Source: Raphanus sativus (Eukaryota; Streptophyta; Magnoliopsida; Brassicales; Brassicaceae). From it: 64,000 bases of DNA. Under the pieces are notes generated by a model. It was not told the origin of the DNA. It was given only the letters and a program-made list of their open reading frames with translations, and ran no database searches. A program made the translations under genes and the position numbers. Of the stretch, positions 10,280-21,628 are shown one piece after another. The stretch is taken from the NCBI RefSeq assembly GCF_000801105.2, contig NC_079512.1, positions 1,550,263 through 1,614,262 on the forward strand, written 5' to 3'. Numbering within the stretch: the stretch's first letter is position 1; the number at the start of each line of letters is the position of its first letter.

Positions 10280-11954
10280 CACACAGAGATTAAACAAGTG
10301 AAGGACCTGACTTATAGACTTTCTCCCTTTAAATAAAAAACAAACTATAAATGAAATTTAGGGTATGACCGTATATTCTAGTATATTCTATCTTTGTTTA
10401 AAAAAGATGTATATTTTATAATTTTTACACATATTGAAAAACAAATGAAATTTTAATTACCAACAGTGATGGAGGCACCCAAAAAGTTCACCAGTGACAA
10501 ATATAAAGTTTGAACTTAAAATTATGGGAGGAGTTAGAAGATATTTTAATATTTATTCATAAGATCAAAATCTCAGTGAAAATAAATTTTGTCCAATAAT
10601 TCATATGGAGCAACTGCCCCCTTTCCCACCTCTCTTCCTTTGCCATTGATTGCCATTACATTATTTTTTGTAATTAACTGCCTCCATAATTTTAACTAAT
10701 ATAATTTCAATAATCAGTTTTTTGAAGTTTATAGTTTACCATGACAATGTAGAAAATGTATTTTTTTCTGAACATATAGATATTTTTAGAACGGAAGGGA
10801 TATCCATTTGAGTAAATATTTGTTCTATTTTTCCAATCAATTGAAATAAGTTTTCCACCAGTTTATTCTAAAAATGAAGGTAACTAGATTAAAGTATTCC
10901 TTCACTTTAAACAAATGAAATTTTTTATTCGACTTTGAAAAGTTTATTTCCTCCCTTTCCCACTTCATTTTTTCACACCATTTTACTTTGCCATTAATCA
11001 ATCACACTCTTAATAGATGCGGTGAACTTGACTTATAGACTTGTGTCAAATTTAGTTTTAACTTGAAACTGTCATGTTAATTATATACCATAGCTGCAAC
11101 GTTTCCTTTGTTAGTCTCACCTCTATATATATATATATATGCATGACTGGAAACTATCAAAGACTTTGTGGATGAAAATTTTAAGAAGAAAACGTTGGTT
11201 AATTTCGTCTGCTCCATATGTCTACAACTTAGATCAGCCTATTATGCTTCCTATGTCCGTCTTATAACCATTCGAAGTTTTAACTTAATGTGTTCATTGA
11301 TTGTTTTTCGGGCAATTATAGATGGTTTATATATATGCACCCGAGTGGCGGAAGCAGTTCAGACATTCGTGATTGGTGATCACGCTGTATCTACATTAGT
11401 GATTTATGTTGGTCTCTCCGTCGAACCTAGCCGTTATCATGTCGTGGAGGACGAAGAACCTAAATGTCTCCTATCTCTAACTAATATTATTGTACGCTAT
11501 AATTAGATATCAAAGCATTAAGGTACTGTTGTAATAAGACTTCAGTGATACGAGTAAAAAGAAGGTGGTGCTTGCTGACATCTACATATAATTAAAGAAT
11601 ATACTTCTATTAATAATTGTAAGGGAGGAAAGAAATAGGACAGTGTTCTTGCTTGTATATATGATACTATGTGATGCGACATTATATGTCATTCTAAATG
11701 AATGTATGCAAAGTAATCTATAGCAACAGTGCATTGTATTCCTCGGCTTTATTTTCGACGGACCACCTCTTAATATCTCAATTTCAGAAAAGAGGGCGTT
11801 AGAATCAACTTTACACTTCTACTACTAATGGGGTAAATAAACTTTTCTAATAGAAAAGGTTGGAAAAATAGATATTTGTTTTAAGCAAAAAAAAAAAAAA
11901 TTGGTTAGTTTAAGAAATTAATTAGTATATCCAAACTACACACTTTGCCTAAAG

Positions 11955-12905
11955 GTATTTCCAACCATGACACCAAATCTGGTGTTGAAATTACACCAAA
12001 TTTGATATTTTGTTGTTTTTGTGTTAATTTTATTTTGTTATCTCCGACCATGACACCAAATATAATATAATATATTATTTGATATGTTTATTTTTAATAA
12101 TTTTTATTTTTTATTATTTGAAATTGATTAATAATTGTTTTATTTATGTTTATAAAAGTTATTTACATTTATGTTTTTGGTTTAAAAATATTATACCTTT
12201 ATGTATTTATTTTATATAAAATATTATATTAAAATTAAAAGATAGTAATTACGAAAAGCACCTAACAAAATAATATATTTATTTTAATAAAATTTGTATT
12301 AGATAGTATTAAATTTTTAACTATATTATAAAATAAAATAAAAATGTTATTTTAATGTTTGGTGAACTTAATAGTACTACATAAATTTTTATTATTTACT
12401 ATTAAATCTAACTTTACAATAATGTAATTTTATTAATTGTTCATTGCTAATTAAATATAAATTAAATAAAAATTATAAAAATATTTCAAAATAAAAATAC
12501 ATTACAAGATAAGTAAATGATAACAATCATTTAGTGGTTTCTTACCTGGAAATAAAATAAAATATAAAAATTTATGATATTTTATTTGTTACAATATAAA
12601 ATGAAAATAATCATTTAGTGATTTATTACTTGAAAATAAAATAAAATACTTTAGTTATGTAAAATAATTTAAAAATACAAATAATACAATATATTTATGT
12701 TTAGTTACAAATTTGAACTGATTAATGATAATAATTAAACTATATTATCAAGTGAAATATAATAAAATATGTATATTAAATATTTGGTACGATGAATAGT
12801 TTACACCAAATTTGGTGTAACACTATTCACTCTACACCAAATTTGGTGGGATAGTGTTATTTTTAGTGTTCTATTGGAGATAAAATTACACCAAATCTAG
12901 TGTTT
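11955..12905. mobile_element. Foldback element with ACACCAAATTTGGTGT palindromes
   Basis: Both ends carry copies of the palindromic unit ACACCAAAT(C/T)TGGTGT. Left copies are near 11970, 11994 and 12054. Right copies are near 12804 (18-bp perfect palindrome TACACCAAATTTGGTGTA), 12833 and 12890 and mirror the left ones. The AT-rich interior has no coding capacity. The exact ends and TSD are not resolved. Confidence 0.55.
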
Positions 12906-12907
12906 TA

Positions 12908-13270
12908 AGAGGCTATGTTGAATCTGAAATTTTAAGTGATTTGATTTTTAGTAAGTTTTTATATGGTTGCAAGAAAATCTAAAATTGGTGTGATTTTTTA
13001 AACAACTTTAGAATCTCATCTAAAAATACAAGATTTAGATTTTAATTTTCATAACTAAGAAATTCTTTTCAAACATTCTAAAAACACTTAAAACACTATA
13101 AACTCTTTAACTTAAATTTTGTTTAATAACAGTAGATTTTAGAATGTTTTATGAAATGACAAATTTAATAATACTAAATTTTAAAATATTTTTAAAATTT
13201 ATATATGAATTATAGTGAATTTGTCAGATTAATACAAATCACTTCAAACTCTTAATTGAATACACCTTCT
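12908..13270. mobile_element. Harbinger-like MITE (TTA-flanked)
   Basis: The left end AGAGGCTATGTTGAATCTG and the right end, inverted, AAGAAGGTGTATTCAATTAAG are flanked by TTA on each side (12905-12907, 13271-13273). The termini resemble the GGGGTGTATTGAATC ends of the uL13-carrying element at 18878-20743, so it is probably the same family but degraded. Confidence 0.45.
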
Positions 13271-13815
13271 TTAGTGTCCTATTGGAAGACAATAAGACAT
13301 AAAGCTTGCCTACAAGATGTAAAGCCGCTTCTCAAACCAACATAACCCAAAACAGTTTGCTAGTGTTACATGTGTTAATGACATGAAAAAATGTGTTAAT
13401 GACATGAACAACCCATGCATATTTGCTCGACTAACAACACCATACTATTCCAAAAGTTGGGCGGTTTAATTTACAAATGAAATGCCCAACAATCGTATCA
13501 TTTTTATATTCATTGACATCGATAAGTCAAGTATTAAAGGGATAAAAAGCTATATGTATTTTTTAATTATTTAAGTAACAGATCCGTACATACCAAAAAA
13601 ATCTAAGAACATGATTATCCCATAAACCTATTTAGGGTTCTTAAATTTTTTTTCTTTTTGTCTGATTAGAAAAAATAAAAAAAAAGCGAATCAATCGCGG
13701 ATCACCACGTGTCAGTGGAGTCTGCGAACAGTGCAAAGAACTAGACACAATCGGCTTTTATTTGACCAACTTTATAACCAGTTTTTTAATAGTATACTTT
13801 TATATACATACATCA

Positions 13816-13863
13816 ATATAATTTTAGAACTTTTTTTTTTGCAAATATATAATTTTAGAACTT
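13816..13863. repeat. Micro-retroinsertion (14 bp) with 17-bp TSD
   Basis: ATATAATTTTAGAACTT at 13816-13832 and 13847-13863 encloses T8 then GCAAAT. Read on the minus strand it is ATTTGC followed by A8. Confidence 0.7.
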
Positions 13864-14062
13864 CATGGTAAGAAACTACCATTGAGATTGCTCTTGCAAA
13901 ATATAAAATTTATATCAATTTATTATAAACAACTTTCAAGGAGAATGAATCTTTTAAAGAAAATGAATCATAAATCCAGAAGGCAAAAAAAACAAGGGAG
14001 GACTCCTGCATGATGTCTCACATGGTTTACCACGTGATCAACAGCCATTACTTTAAATTAAA

Positions 14063-15599
14063 CTAGATCTCGACGGGTATTTATTTTTTATATAATTAGT
14101 ATATATTTTTAAGGTTACTTACTTATTTAAATGTATATATCCTTTAAATACAATAATTTTATTTTTTCATACTGTAAATTAATTAATTATTTCAAATCAT
14201 CATCTATATATTGCTTTTAGAATATATTTATCCTATTGAATTTGTGTTTAACAATAAAACCAATTTTTTAATTTATTTTTTTAAAATATCACACATGAAA
14301 TAAATCATGACTTCTATTTTAATATATAAGATAAGAAATAAAATATTGGTTTGTTAAAAGATACAGTTTTGTAGGAGTTGATGGTTAATTTAGGCTTGAT
14401 ATATTATTAAACATATTTTTAGTTAGGATCTATTTTTTAAAAAAAATCACATATGAATCAAGTTGTGACTTCTGTTTTAATAGTATAGATTATTCCAAGA
14501 GCATGTAATCAGATCTCAGATTATTTAGCTAGGACAGCTAGATCCTTCCATAGGAAGTTACATTTTGTTGGTTGTTCTATTCCGGTCTGGTTACCCAGAC
14601 CACCTCAAATTTGAGTAATAGAATAGCCGTTTGCCGTAAAAAAAAATAGTATAGATTATAAAAATATAAATTTGACATATGTACATATTTTAAATATATG
14701 ATTTACATTTTGTTGTTATATATAATGTAGTTCTATAATTTTACTTTAACTTTTTTTTATTTGACGTTATTAACATATAAGTATTTATTTTACACATTTT
14801 ACTTTGTAGTTATATAAACTATAATCTGAAATAATCAAATAGATAAACCCCTTAATATATATATATATATATATATTTTTAGTTACTACTATTTGCATAC
14901 AAAATGTCTCTTAAAATTTATTTAGTTATACTGTGGAATAGATATTTGTTTAGTAAAATTTATATTTTCTTGCTGTGTTTAAAAAATATACTTTAGCATG
15001 TATAGTTTTAGTATATATCAGGAATTAATAAGTAAATGTATTGTTATGTTTAAGTAATTGAGAATTATTATTTTATTAAATTTTATATGTGGTTCACGAA
15101 TTTAAATACCTTTTAATGGTGAATGATATTTTAAATGATTTTTAAAAAAAAAATAAGTTAATTTATTAGTTTAATATAATTTTCTATTTAGTTCATATAG
15201 TACTTATATTTAATATAGTATAGACTATGATTAGAAATTTTATGAAAATAGCATACAAATTTTTAAGTTTTGTTTTATAATAAAATCTTAATTAAAACTG
15301 ATTTGAATAATATTATGCTGTTAATTACGAAATTAATGATGCATTATTATATAAAAATATTTAAATTTTTTGTAGGATTTTGTTAGATTTTTGTCAATAA
15401 ATTTGGTATAATTAAAAATAAAATTAAAACAGTTTTATAGGTGAAGTTGTTATATTTGTTGAGTATATAAGATTTAATATTTTAGTGATGCTAAAATATT
15501 AGTTATAAATAAATGAAATATGATTTTCTAAGGAATGTCCATTTTTTAAAAAAAATTACATATGAAATGAAGTCATGATTTCTTTTGTAATATAATAGA
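14063..15599 (-). mobile_element. Non-autonomous Helitron
   Basis: On the minus strand it begins TCTATTATATTACAAAAG (15599 downward) after an A, and ends GACGAGATCTAG-type (CTAG at 14066-14063) before a T. These are the 5'-TC and CTRR-3' ends and A/T target of Helitrons. The flanks on both sides match, without a gap, the uninterrupted paralogous flank of TSF at about 26050-26095, an empty-site confirmation. Further Helitron-like 5' termini (TCTATACTATTAAAACAGAAGTC near 14491, in pieces) occur inside, so nested or multi-ended copies are likely. It has no coding capacity. Confidence 0.7.
14494..14644 (+). mobile_element. 151-bp 5'-truncated LINE insertion (RNase H-type tail)
   Basis: The TSD AATAGTATAGATTAT is found at 14479-14493 and 14645-14659. 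The insert translates at its end to DYLARTARSF, HRKLHFVGCSIPVWLPRPPQI and stop, then a short spacer and poly-A. The SIPVWLPRPP ending is that of LINE ORF2 proteins with a C-terminal RNase H-like domain, a family different from the two full-length LINEs here. It is nested in the Helitron. Confidence 0.8.
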
Positions 15600-15689
15600 T
15601 TTTTACGAGCTGAACACATCAGAAATAACGAATGTGTGACATCACACACGAATGTATGTGCAAGTAACCTTTTGTTTGCCCCAAACACT

Positions 15690-18600
15690 AAAGTTGCTTT
15701 ATTACATTCTAAAACAGAACAAGTTTAATTGAAAAACACCAATAAAGATAAACCAAATAAATTGAAAATATCAGTAAAGAAGAATAATATAGCTTCGCAG
15801 AAGATATATAAATATTCAATTTTGAGGTTGTAACTTGTCAAACGAATTACCTTTTAATGAAAAAAAAACTACCTTTTAATGTGATTCAAACCAAGCTTTG
15901 TCTACATGATATTCGATAAACAATAAAATTACCTGAGATGTTTACAGAATCGGTATAATTGAAACCCACATTTAAGATATTTCTTTTTGTCTTAGAGATT
16001 GACTGGTTTCCCTTCTACCACCTGCAAACGCAGCTTTTAAAGTTGATAGAAGTTAACAGCATTTCAAAATAATCAAACAAACCGCTACAAATCTTTTTAA
16101 ACCGTTCCAAACCTTTTAAAATTAAAAGCTGGTACCAGTTAGCGTTTACGATTACGGTTGAATAAATAAATATAAAATATTTTTTAAAAAATATTTTAAA
16201 ATTTAAATTTTAAATTAAAAATGTAAATATGATAAATAAAATGTATACATATTTTATATATTAATTTAAATTCACAAACAGGGTCATAGTTTTTTTTATA
16301 AAAATTTTAAACTAGCTATTCATTAGAATTTTTAAAAAATAATATACATACAAATATAAAGATATACACATATAAAGCGAAGCAAAATATTCTTTTAAAA
16401 GTTTTAGTATAAATATTCAAAAATAAATTATTAAAATTATCTTTCAACTAATTAAAAATAATAATAAACAAAATATTATTATTAATCATATTATATTAAT
16501 AATTATTATATTTTATCACAATAGTATGTTTTTATATTTTTATAATGTTATAATATGTTTATATTGGTCATTTATTATTAAACAATTGTAATATCTCATA
16601 ATCAATCAGTCACAAATATTTCGCAAACGCAACAATTTTCAAACATTGTGATAGTCATACAAAACACTAAATAACTTTTGAAACTATAATCACCCAGATC
16701 TGTAAATTTTCATAATCGCAATCACTGCATTTGAAGTAGTTGGACCCTTAGTCTTTGACCTATATACCTATGTTTAACGTAAAAGCGATTTTTATCTCTA
16801 GTATGAGAGAAAGGAGTTATTAACTATCATCAAATACTATTTTTAACACAAACAAACTTTTAGATGAATATTTATGTTTTGAATTTTTATCATTTATTTC
16901 TTTGTATTTTAATACTAGCTTTTAATCTTAGGGTTTGATAAAAAAAAGATCCTCATCTTAGGGATGAAGGTGCAAATAAAAGATGTGGACCAGTAAAGCC
17001 TGCGCGAAACAAGCAAATTGACCGGGGGAACAAACTAAAGTTATGTTCTGTACAAAAATAACTTTTCATTCCAGAGCAATATAATACTTGTAATGATAAT
17101 AGTTTCTTTAACACAAGAACAAACTAGATAATAGTTTTTTTCTTTTCTTTTATTAATCTGGAGATATTACAGATCTATAGAAATGTCCAGATTAACTTAT
17201 ATAAGGGAAAATACAGTCTATAAATAAATCATCTTTCTGGATGTGTAAATAGATCCTAAAGCACATATATCCATATATAGATTCATATCCGTATATGTGT
17301 TCAAAATAATATGATTTAATTTTACACAGCAGATGTATCAAACCTGAAATGTATTACCGTTTCAACTCCGTTTTCTTACCATCCAACCACATTATCCTGG
17401 ACGTAATGATAATAGTTTAATAATATTTATGCGGTTGTTTATAAATAGAGAAGAGTAATATGTGAGAAATAAATGAGAGTTTGAATGAGAAGAAAATATG
17501 GATCTAATGGTGGTATACGCACTAATTATTGCATGGTTCTAATTGTAAGAAAAATATATAAAAACACATATAAAAAAAATTTGTTGTAAATCATAATCAT
17601 TTGAAACTTATGACTCTTAAATATACATTTTTACGTAAACTGTGTTTTTTTATTAGATTTGACAAAGCTAGTCGTTCAGTTTTTTTTGTCACTCTTTTTT
17701 GTCATCAGTTAAATTTATATTATCTAAAATAGAGAATTTCAATCAGTGAACCAAAGAACAACTCCTAAATACAACCAGGAGCATTTACCAAAAAAAAATA
17801 CCAGGAGCTCAAGCCAAAGAGCCATCGAACTTACACAAGTCGGACCCAAAAAAAACCGCCAATAAAGCCAGTAAACCCAAAAGAATACACGGTACAAATG
17901 TAAGTCAAAAGAATACACGGCACAAATGCAATAATATCTAAAAGTTCCTTCAACCACTTAGGAGGTCCTGTAGCAGCATATCAATTGAGAGAAAAAGATA
18001 TTTAGCTACACTCTGAGAAATTATGAAGGCTTTTCTGTTACTTCTCCTGTCTTCAAGTTCCAATCTCCACCACTCTAGTCTAATGTACTTTTTAAAAAAT
18101 TAAATTTTCAGTATTGTGGTATCTGAAAGAAGGCCACGCCTTCGGTCTCAAAATCCTTCAAAATACTAAAACATAAATTGGTTGCTCTGTCATAGTATAT
18201 ACTCCATATGTATGATTTTCAAGGTTTTTGTACATAGATAAAGAAAATACAAATTTCTATGTAATTTATCTTAATTACATAAAAATATCATTAATAAAAC
18301 TAATTTAATTAATAAGAAAAAATGTAATATTTTATAGTCGATCACAAAATTCAAATGATATTAAATTTTACCTAAAATAATAAAAACATCAATTATTTTG
18401 AAATAAACTTTTTCTTTAAACATCATTTAAAATGATATGAAAATAGTAATATCTAGGGCCGGCCACGAAGTCAAGAAAAAATGAGATTTGTAGCATTAAT
18501 TTATATGTATATAGATATATATTAGCTGTTGACAGAAATATATATTTTAGCTTTAATAATTTAATTATATTTTCTGATTAAGTGACTTTTCCATATTCAT

Positions 18601-18877
18601 GGTAAGATATGACTATTTATAAAATTATTTAACTATAATATCAATTTGATATTTCATTTTGATTTGCTTATGAGTTTTAAATTATCTTATAAATGTATTT
18701 AAAATAATTTAAAAATAATTTAAATAGAAAATTTTAGTAATATTGTATAATATTTTAATTCATTTAATATATATTATTAATTACTATTAAACAAATTATG
18801 AAAGCGTAGAAATTTATCTTCTTAAATAATATTACTGAAACATTTTTCATTAATGAATCCGCCCTAACTATCTTTTA
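15690..18877. other. Gene-free AT-rich region
   Basis: No gene is supported. A tiny A-run insertion between TACCTTTTAATG copies lies at 15848-15881. A probable minus-strand LINE/retroposon tail lies at about 17680-17990 (T-run followed by inverted 3'-UTR-like sequence with TTGTCACTC). A GGGCCGGCC-type motif near 18455 resembles hAT-like ends. The rest is low complexity. Confidence 0.4.
15848..15881. repeat. Micro-insertion of A-run between 12-bp duplicates
   Basis: TACCTTTTAATG at 15848-15859 and 15870-15881 encloses A9C. It is the shortest member of the series, so chance duplication is less easily excluded. Confidence 0.5.
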
Positions 18878-20743
18878 GAGGGGTGTATTGAATCATGGAT
18901 TTTAAAGTGTTTTGGTTTTATTTTAAAATTTCCTGTTATTCAACTAATGATTTCTAATTTTGTTTTCAAATTTTGTGTTATTGAATATGACATTTATCTA
19001 AAGTCACTAAAAATCATTTGTAATCCACTGTTATTCAATTAATAATTTATAAAAACTGAATCAAATCCACTGTTATTGAAAGATAAACAATTTTAAAAAG
19101 AAAAAACTATGAAAAGGATTTGAAGCAAACTTTTCTATTATTCCAAGGCAAAACTATCGTAACTCAAATCCCACCTCTATGCATGTTATTTGGAGAGACC
19201 CAAAATCAATATTAAAAAATAACCAAAGGAAAAGACGATCTATGAAGCTCACACCTCTGTATATGTTGACTCGTTTCCGAAACTTTCTCTCGCAAGCTTG
19301 ACGGTAACGATGAAGCTTCTGCAGCGTTCATCGATATGCGCAAAGCGCGTCGTGGTCGACGCAAGGCACCACATGCTAGGCCGTCTTGCTTCGATCATCG
19401 CCAAGGAGCTGCTCAACAGACAGAGAGTCGTTGTCGTCAGATGCGAGGAGATATGCCTGTCAGGTGGATTGGTTCGACAGAAGATGAAGAACATGAGGTT
19501 TCTCTGGAAACACATGAACACTAAACCTTCTCACGGTCCCATTGACTTCAGGGCTCCCTGTAAGATCTTCTGGCGTACCGTTCGTGGGTTCGTTGTCTAA
19601 TCCCTCCACTTTAGAACTTGTACACGTGTTGTTTTTGCGTTTGTTGCGGATCTTGTGATTGAAGATTCAAATTGGAGTGTTGGGTGTTTGTATCAATGGC
19701 TTAGGTTACAGAAAGTGTCGGCCTTTTCATCATTATGTGAACTTTTTCTTGAAAATGAAAATTAGACTGTAGGGTGTTTGTATCAGTAGCTGCAATTACA
19801 TGGGGTCATTAGTGAACGTATTAGGTTACAGAAAGTGTCTGGCTTTTATATTGTGTAGTTTGTATTTGTCAGACATTTTTTTTTTTGGAAATGTATTGCT
19901 GTAGTTTGGAAGTTTTATGAGATGTTTTTGAAAATGTTTGTTTGTTATGGCAGGATGATTCCACACAAGACCAAGCGTGGAGCACTCGAAGCTGCTGCTT
20001 TTGGACATTCCACTGGAGCTGCTGCTTTTGCACGCTTGAAGGTCTTTGAAGGAGTCCCACCACCTTACAACAAGGTCAAGAGAATGGTTATTCCTGATGC
20101 TCTCAAGTAAACATCCTTTTCAACCCTTTCTTTTGTTTGCTCATAGCTATTGAAAGTGTCCAGTGTCTTCCAACTGGTTTTCTAAATTATGCCCCTTTTG
20201 TTCGTGCATAGGGTTTTTGAGACTCCAGGCTGATCACAAGTACTGCTTGTTGGGCCGTCTGTCTTTTGAGGTTGGCTGAAACCATTACGATACCATTAAG
20301 ATAGAATCAGAATTGGCATCAATTACATGGGGTCATTAGTGAACGATACCATTGAGCTCAGATCCCAGCTCGATGTTCTTGCACCCATCAAGTACTGAGA
20401 ATTAGCATCTATTATTTGGTTTAATACTTGCTTTGGTGCTCGTCTCGGTTCTACCTTTTGAATTTTGTTTGTGCTTTTGGTAGCTTGTAAATTTCACGTT
20501 CTTGCTCTGTTGAAAAGAGTGATTACTTCACGTTTAAAAATAATTAGACTTTGACAAGTACTCTGAAATTTAAAGATCAAATGATCTCAAGTACTCTGAA
20601 ATTTAAGAAAAAATTACACCCAAATCTATTTCCTTTTTTAAAATACCATCCATATAAATGAGATTTAGCTCAAGTCTCTTCAAACTCCAATATTTTTTCA
20701 AATCTACCCAAAGTTTTAAAATCCATGATTCAATACACCCCCC
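18878..20743. mobile_element. TIR element carrying a uL13 gene copy (Pack-type, Harbinger-like)
   Basis: The left terminus, 18878-18906, begins GAGGGGTGTATTGAATCATG. The right terminus, 20715-20743, is the same in inverse, and the two match at 28 of 29 positions. TTA flanks both sides (18875-18877, 20744-20746), the usual PIF/Harbinger duplication. No transposase is present; the interior is an intron-containing ribosomal protein gene copy. The alternative is that two solo MITEs happen to bracket the gene. The single TSD pair and near-identical ends at opposite orientation favour one mobile unit. Confidence 0.65.
19310..20398 (+). pseudogene. 60S ribosomal protein L13a (uL13) pseudogene with introns
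   Basis: Exon 1 (19310-19587) reads [20 protein letters not shown], then [15 protein letters not shown] and RTVRG, matching uL13 from about residue 8 on. Exon 2 (19954-20106) begins [10 protein letters not shown] and ends VIPDALK. Exon 3 starts at 20212. GT-AG borders and phases are kept, so this is not a processed copy. Damage is clear. One extra T after the exon-3 start shifts the frame to a TGA at 20231. A conserved Trp codon is TGA at 20277. The stretch encoding the Lys/Arg-rich C-terminal helix is replaced by unrelated filler before the final HVLAPIKY-like codons and TGA. Exon 2 also has an in-frame insertion with duplicated GCTGCTGCTTTT. It lies inside the TIR element. Confidence 0.85.
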
Positions 20744-20746
20744 TTA

Positions 20747-21547
20747 GTCTTGAAACTTTAGCAGATTGTGGTCCAGTCTTAGTATCCATGTCGGCAATTA
20801 GAAGTATTCAGTTTCAAAACTTCAACAATCTATCAAAATGGTTGGGCAAGAAATATACTAATTAAGTCAGAATTAGGATCCAAATGGTAATATGTAAAAC
20901 AATTGCGGAATAATTACGGTGCAATCTTAATTATAACAAAAACATATAAATATATAATATCTTTTTTGAACAAAAATATATAATATCTATATGTAGGTTC
21001 TGAATGTTACAAACTGCACCGTACAATTAATAGTCATAAAAATGTTTACATAAATATATGTATTTATATGTTTTTGTAATTATTAAGACTTCATTGTAGT
21101 TGTCTCAAATATTGTCGTTTGGATCCATAGAAATTTTTGTTACTATTAACTGCCGTGCCGTACGGTTCGTGAATTTAAGATAATGCAAATCGAATGATGA
21201 TTCATGTAGCATGGTTGAGAGCTGTAGATTGGAGGAAGCAAATCAATCAAATCAGATATTTTAGCCGAAAGTAGATAAGCCAGATATTACTGGCTAGCGA
21301 GTCGCAAGTGGACGAATATAATTTGCAAAATTTAAATTTATAGTTTAGAGCGGTGGAATGAAATACAACATTACAACCAACAGAACAATAAAATGAAAAG
21401 TATGAATAAGAAGACGATAATAACTCGATAAGTGATGTACGTACGTCGAACCAGTTTTAGATTCTTGAAGATAACGAGACACGAATAAGACAGTTGTAAT
21501 GGTTTCATTTCAACGACTCGAGTCAGTCAATGCCATTCACTAAACAC
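20747..21547. other. Upstream region of TSF
   Basis: It contains a micro-insertion at 20950-20988 and otherwise AT-rich sequence with no second gene. The proximal 300 bases include GTACGTACG near 21439. No specific regulatory site is asserted. Confidence 0.4.
20950..20988. repeat. Micro-retroinsertion (13 bp) with 13-bp TSD
   Basis: ATATATAATATCT at 20950-20962 and 20976-20988 encloses TTTTTGAACAAAA. On the minus strand this reads TTTTGTTC then A5. Confidence 0.6.
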
Positions 21548-21555
21548 TATAAATA
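21548..21555 (+). promoter_or_regulatory. TATA box of TSF
   Basis: TATAAATA lies 81 bases upstream of the ATG at 21629, a normal plant TATA-to-start distance with a short leader. Confidence 0.65.
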
Positions 21556-21628
21556 TAGAGGATGGAAATGTAGGATTTATACGAAGAAACAAAAAACAAG
21601 CATTTGTTGAGACTTGAGATCAAAGATC

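Larger units (their letters stand above)
8164..11520 (+). pseudogene. Relic of a second FT/TSF-type florigen gene
   Basis: Exon 2 survives at 8164-8211 and translates to [15 protein letters not shown] then stop. Its 3' end and intron start (TAACTCCATTG then TATCATCTCTCCAATCATTT) reappear at 8631 after a 402-bp insertion. Intron-2 sequence matching the intact gene's intron at 22640-22835 is found near 10280-10320 and 10980-11160. An exon-4 trace lies at about 11290-11390 (GGTTTATATATATGCACCCGAGTGGCGG against GGTTTATGCACCTGAGTGGCG in the intact gene, compared in pieces). The 112-codon open frame at 11168-11506 is accidental. Exons 1 and 3 are not recognisable. It has the same orientation as the intact gene 13 kb to the right, so a tandem duplication is inferred. 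Confidence 0.8.
11521..15690 (+). repeat. Duplicated 3' flank of the florigen locus, disrupted by transposons
   Basis: Blocks here match the flank of the intact TSF gene in the same order. AGAAGGTGGTGCTTGCTGAC near 11560 pairs with AGAAGGTGATGCATGCTGAC near 25334. ATATCCAAACTACACACTTT near 11931 pairs with 25649. The block ending TCACATGGTTTACCACGTGA near 14010 pairs with 26010-26050. ACATCAGAAATAACGAATGT near 15617 pairs with 26082. Transposons at 11955-13270 and 14063-15599 occupy the gaps. The duplication therefore spanned more than the gene. Confidence 0.7.

Noticed and set aside
11168..11506. 112-codon open frame as a possible new gene
   Set aside because: It overlaps the decayed exon-4 and intron sequence of the FT/TSF relic, in a frame unrelated to the PEBP protein, and shows no protein motif.
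17739..17957. 72-codon hydrophobic minus-strand frame as a membrane protein
   Set aside because: It lies in a region resembling a retroposon 3' tail next to a T-run, with no recognised family.
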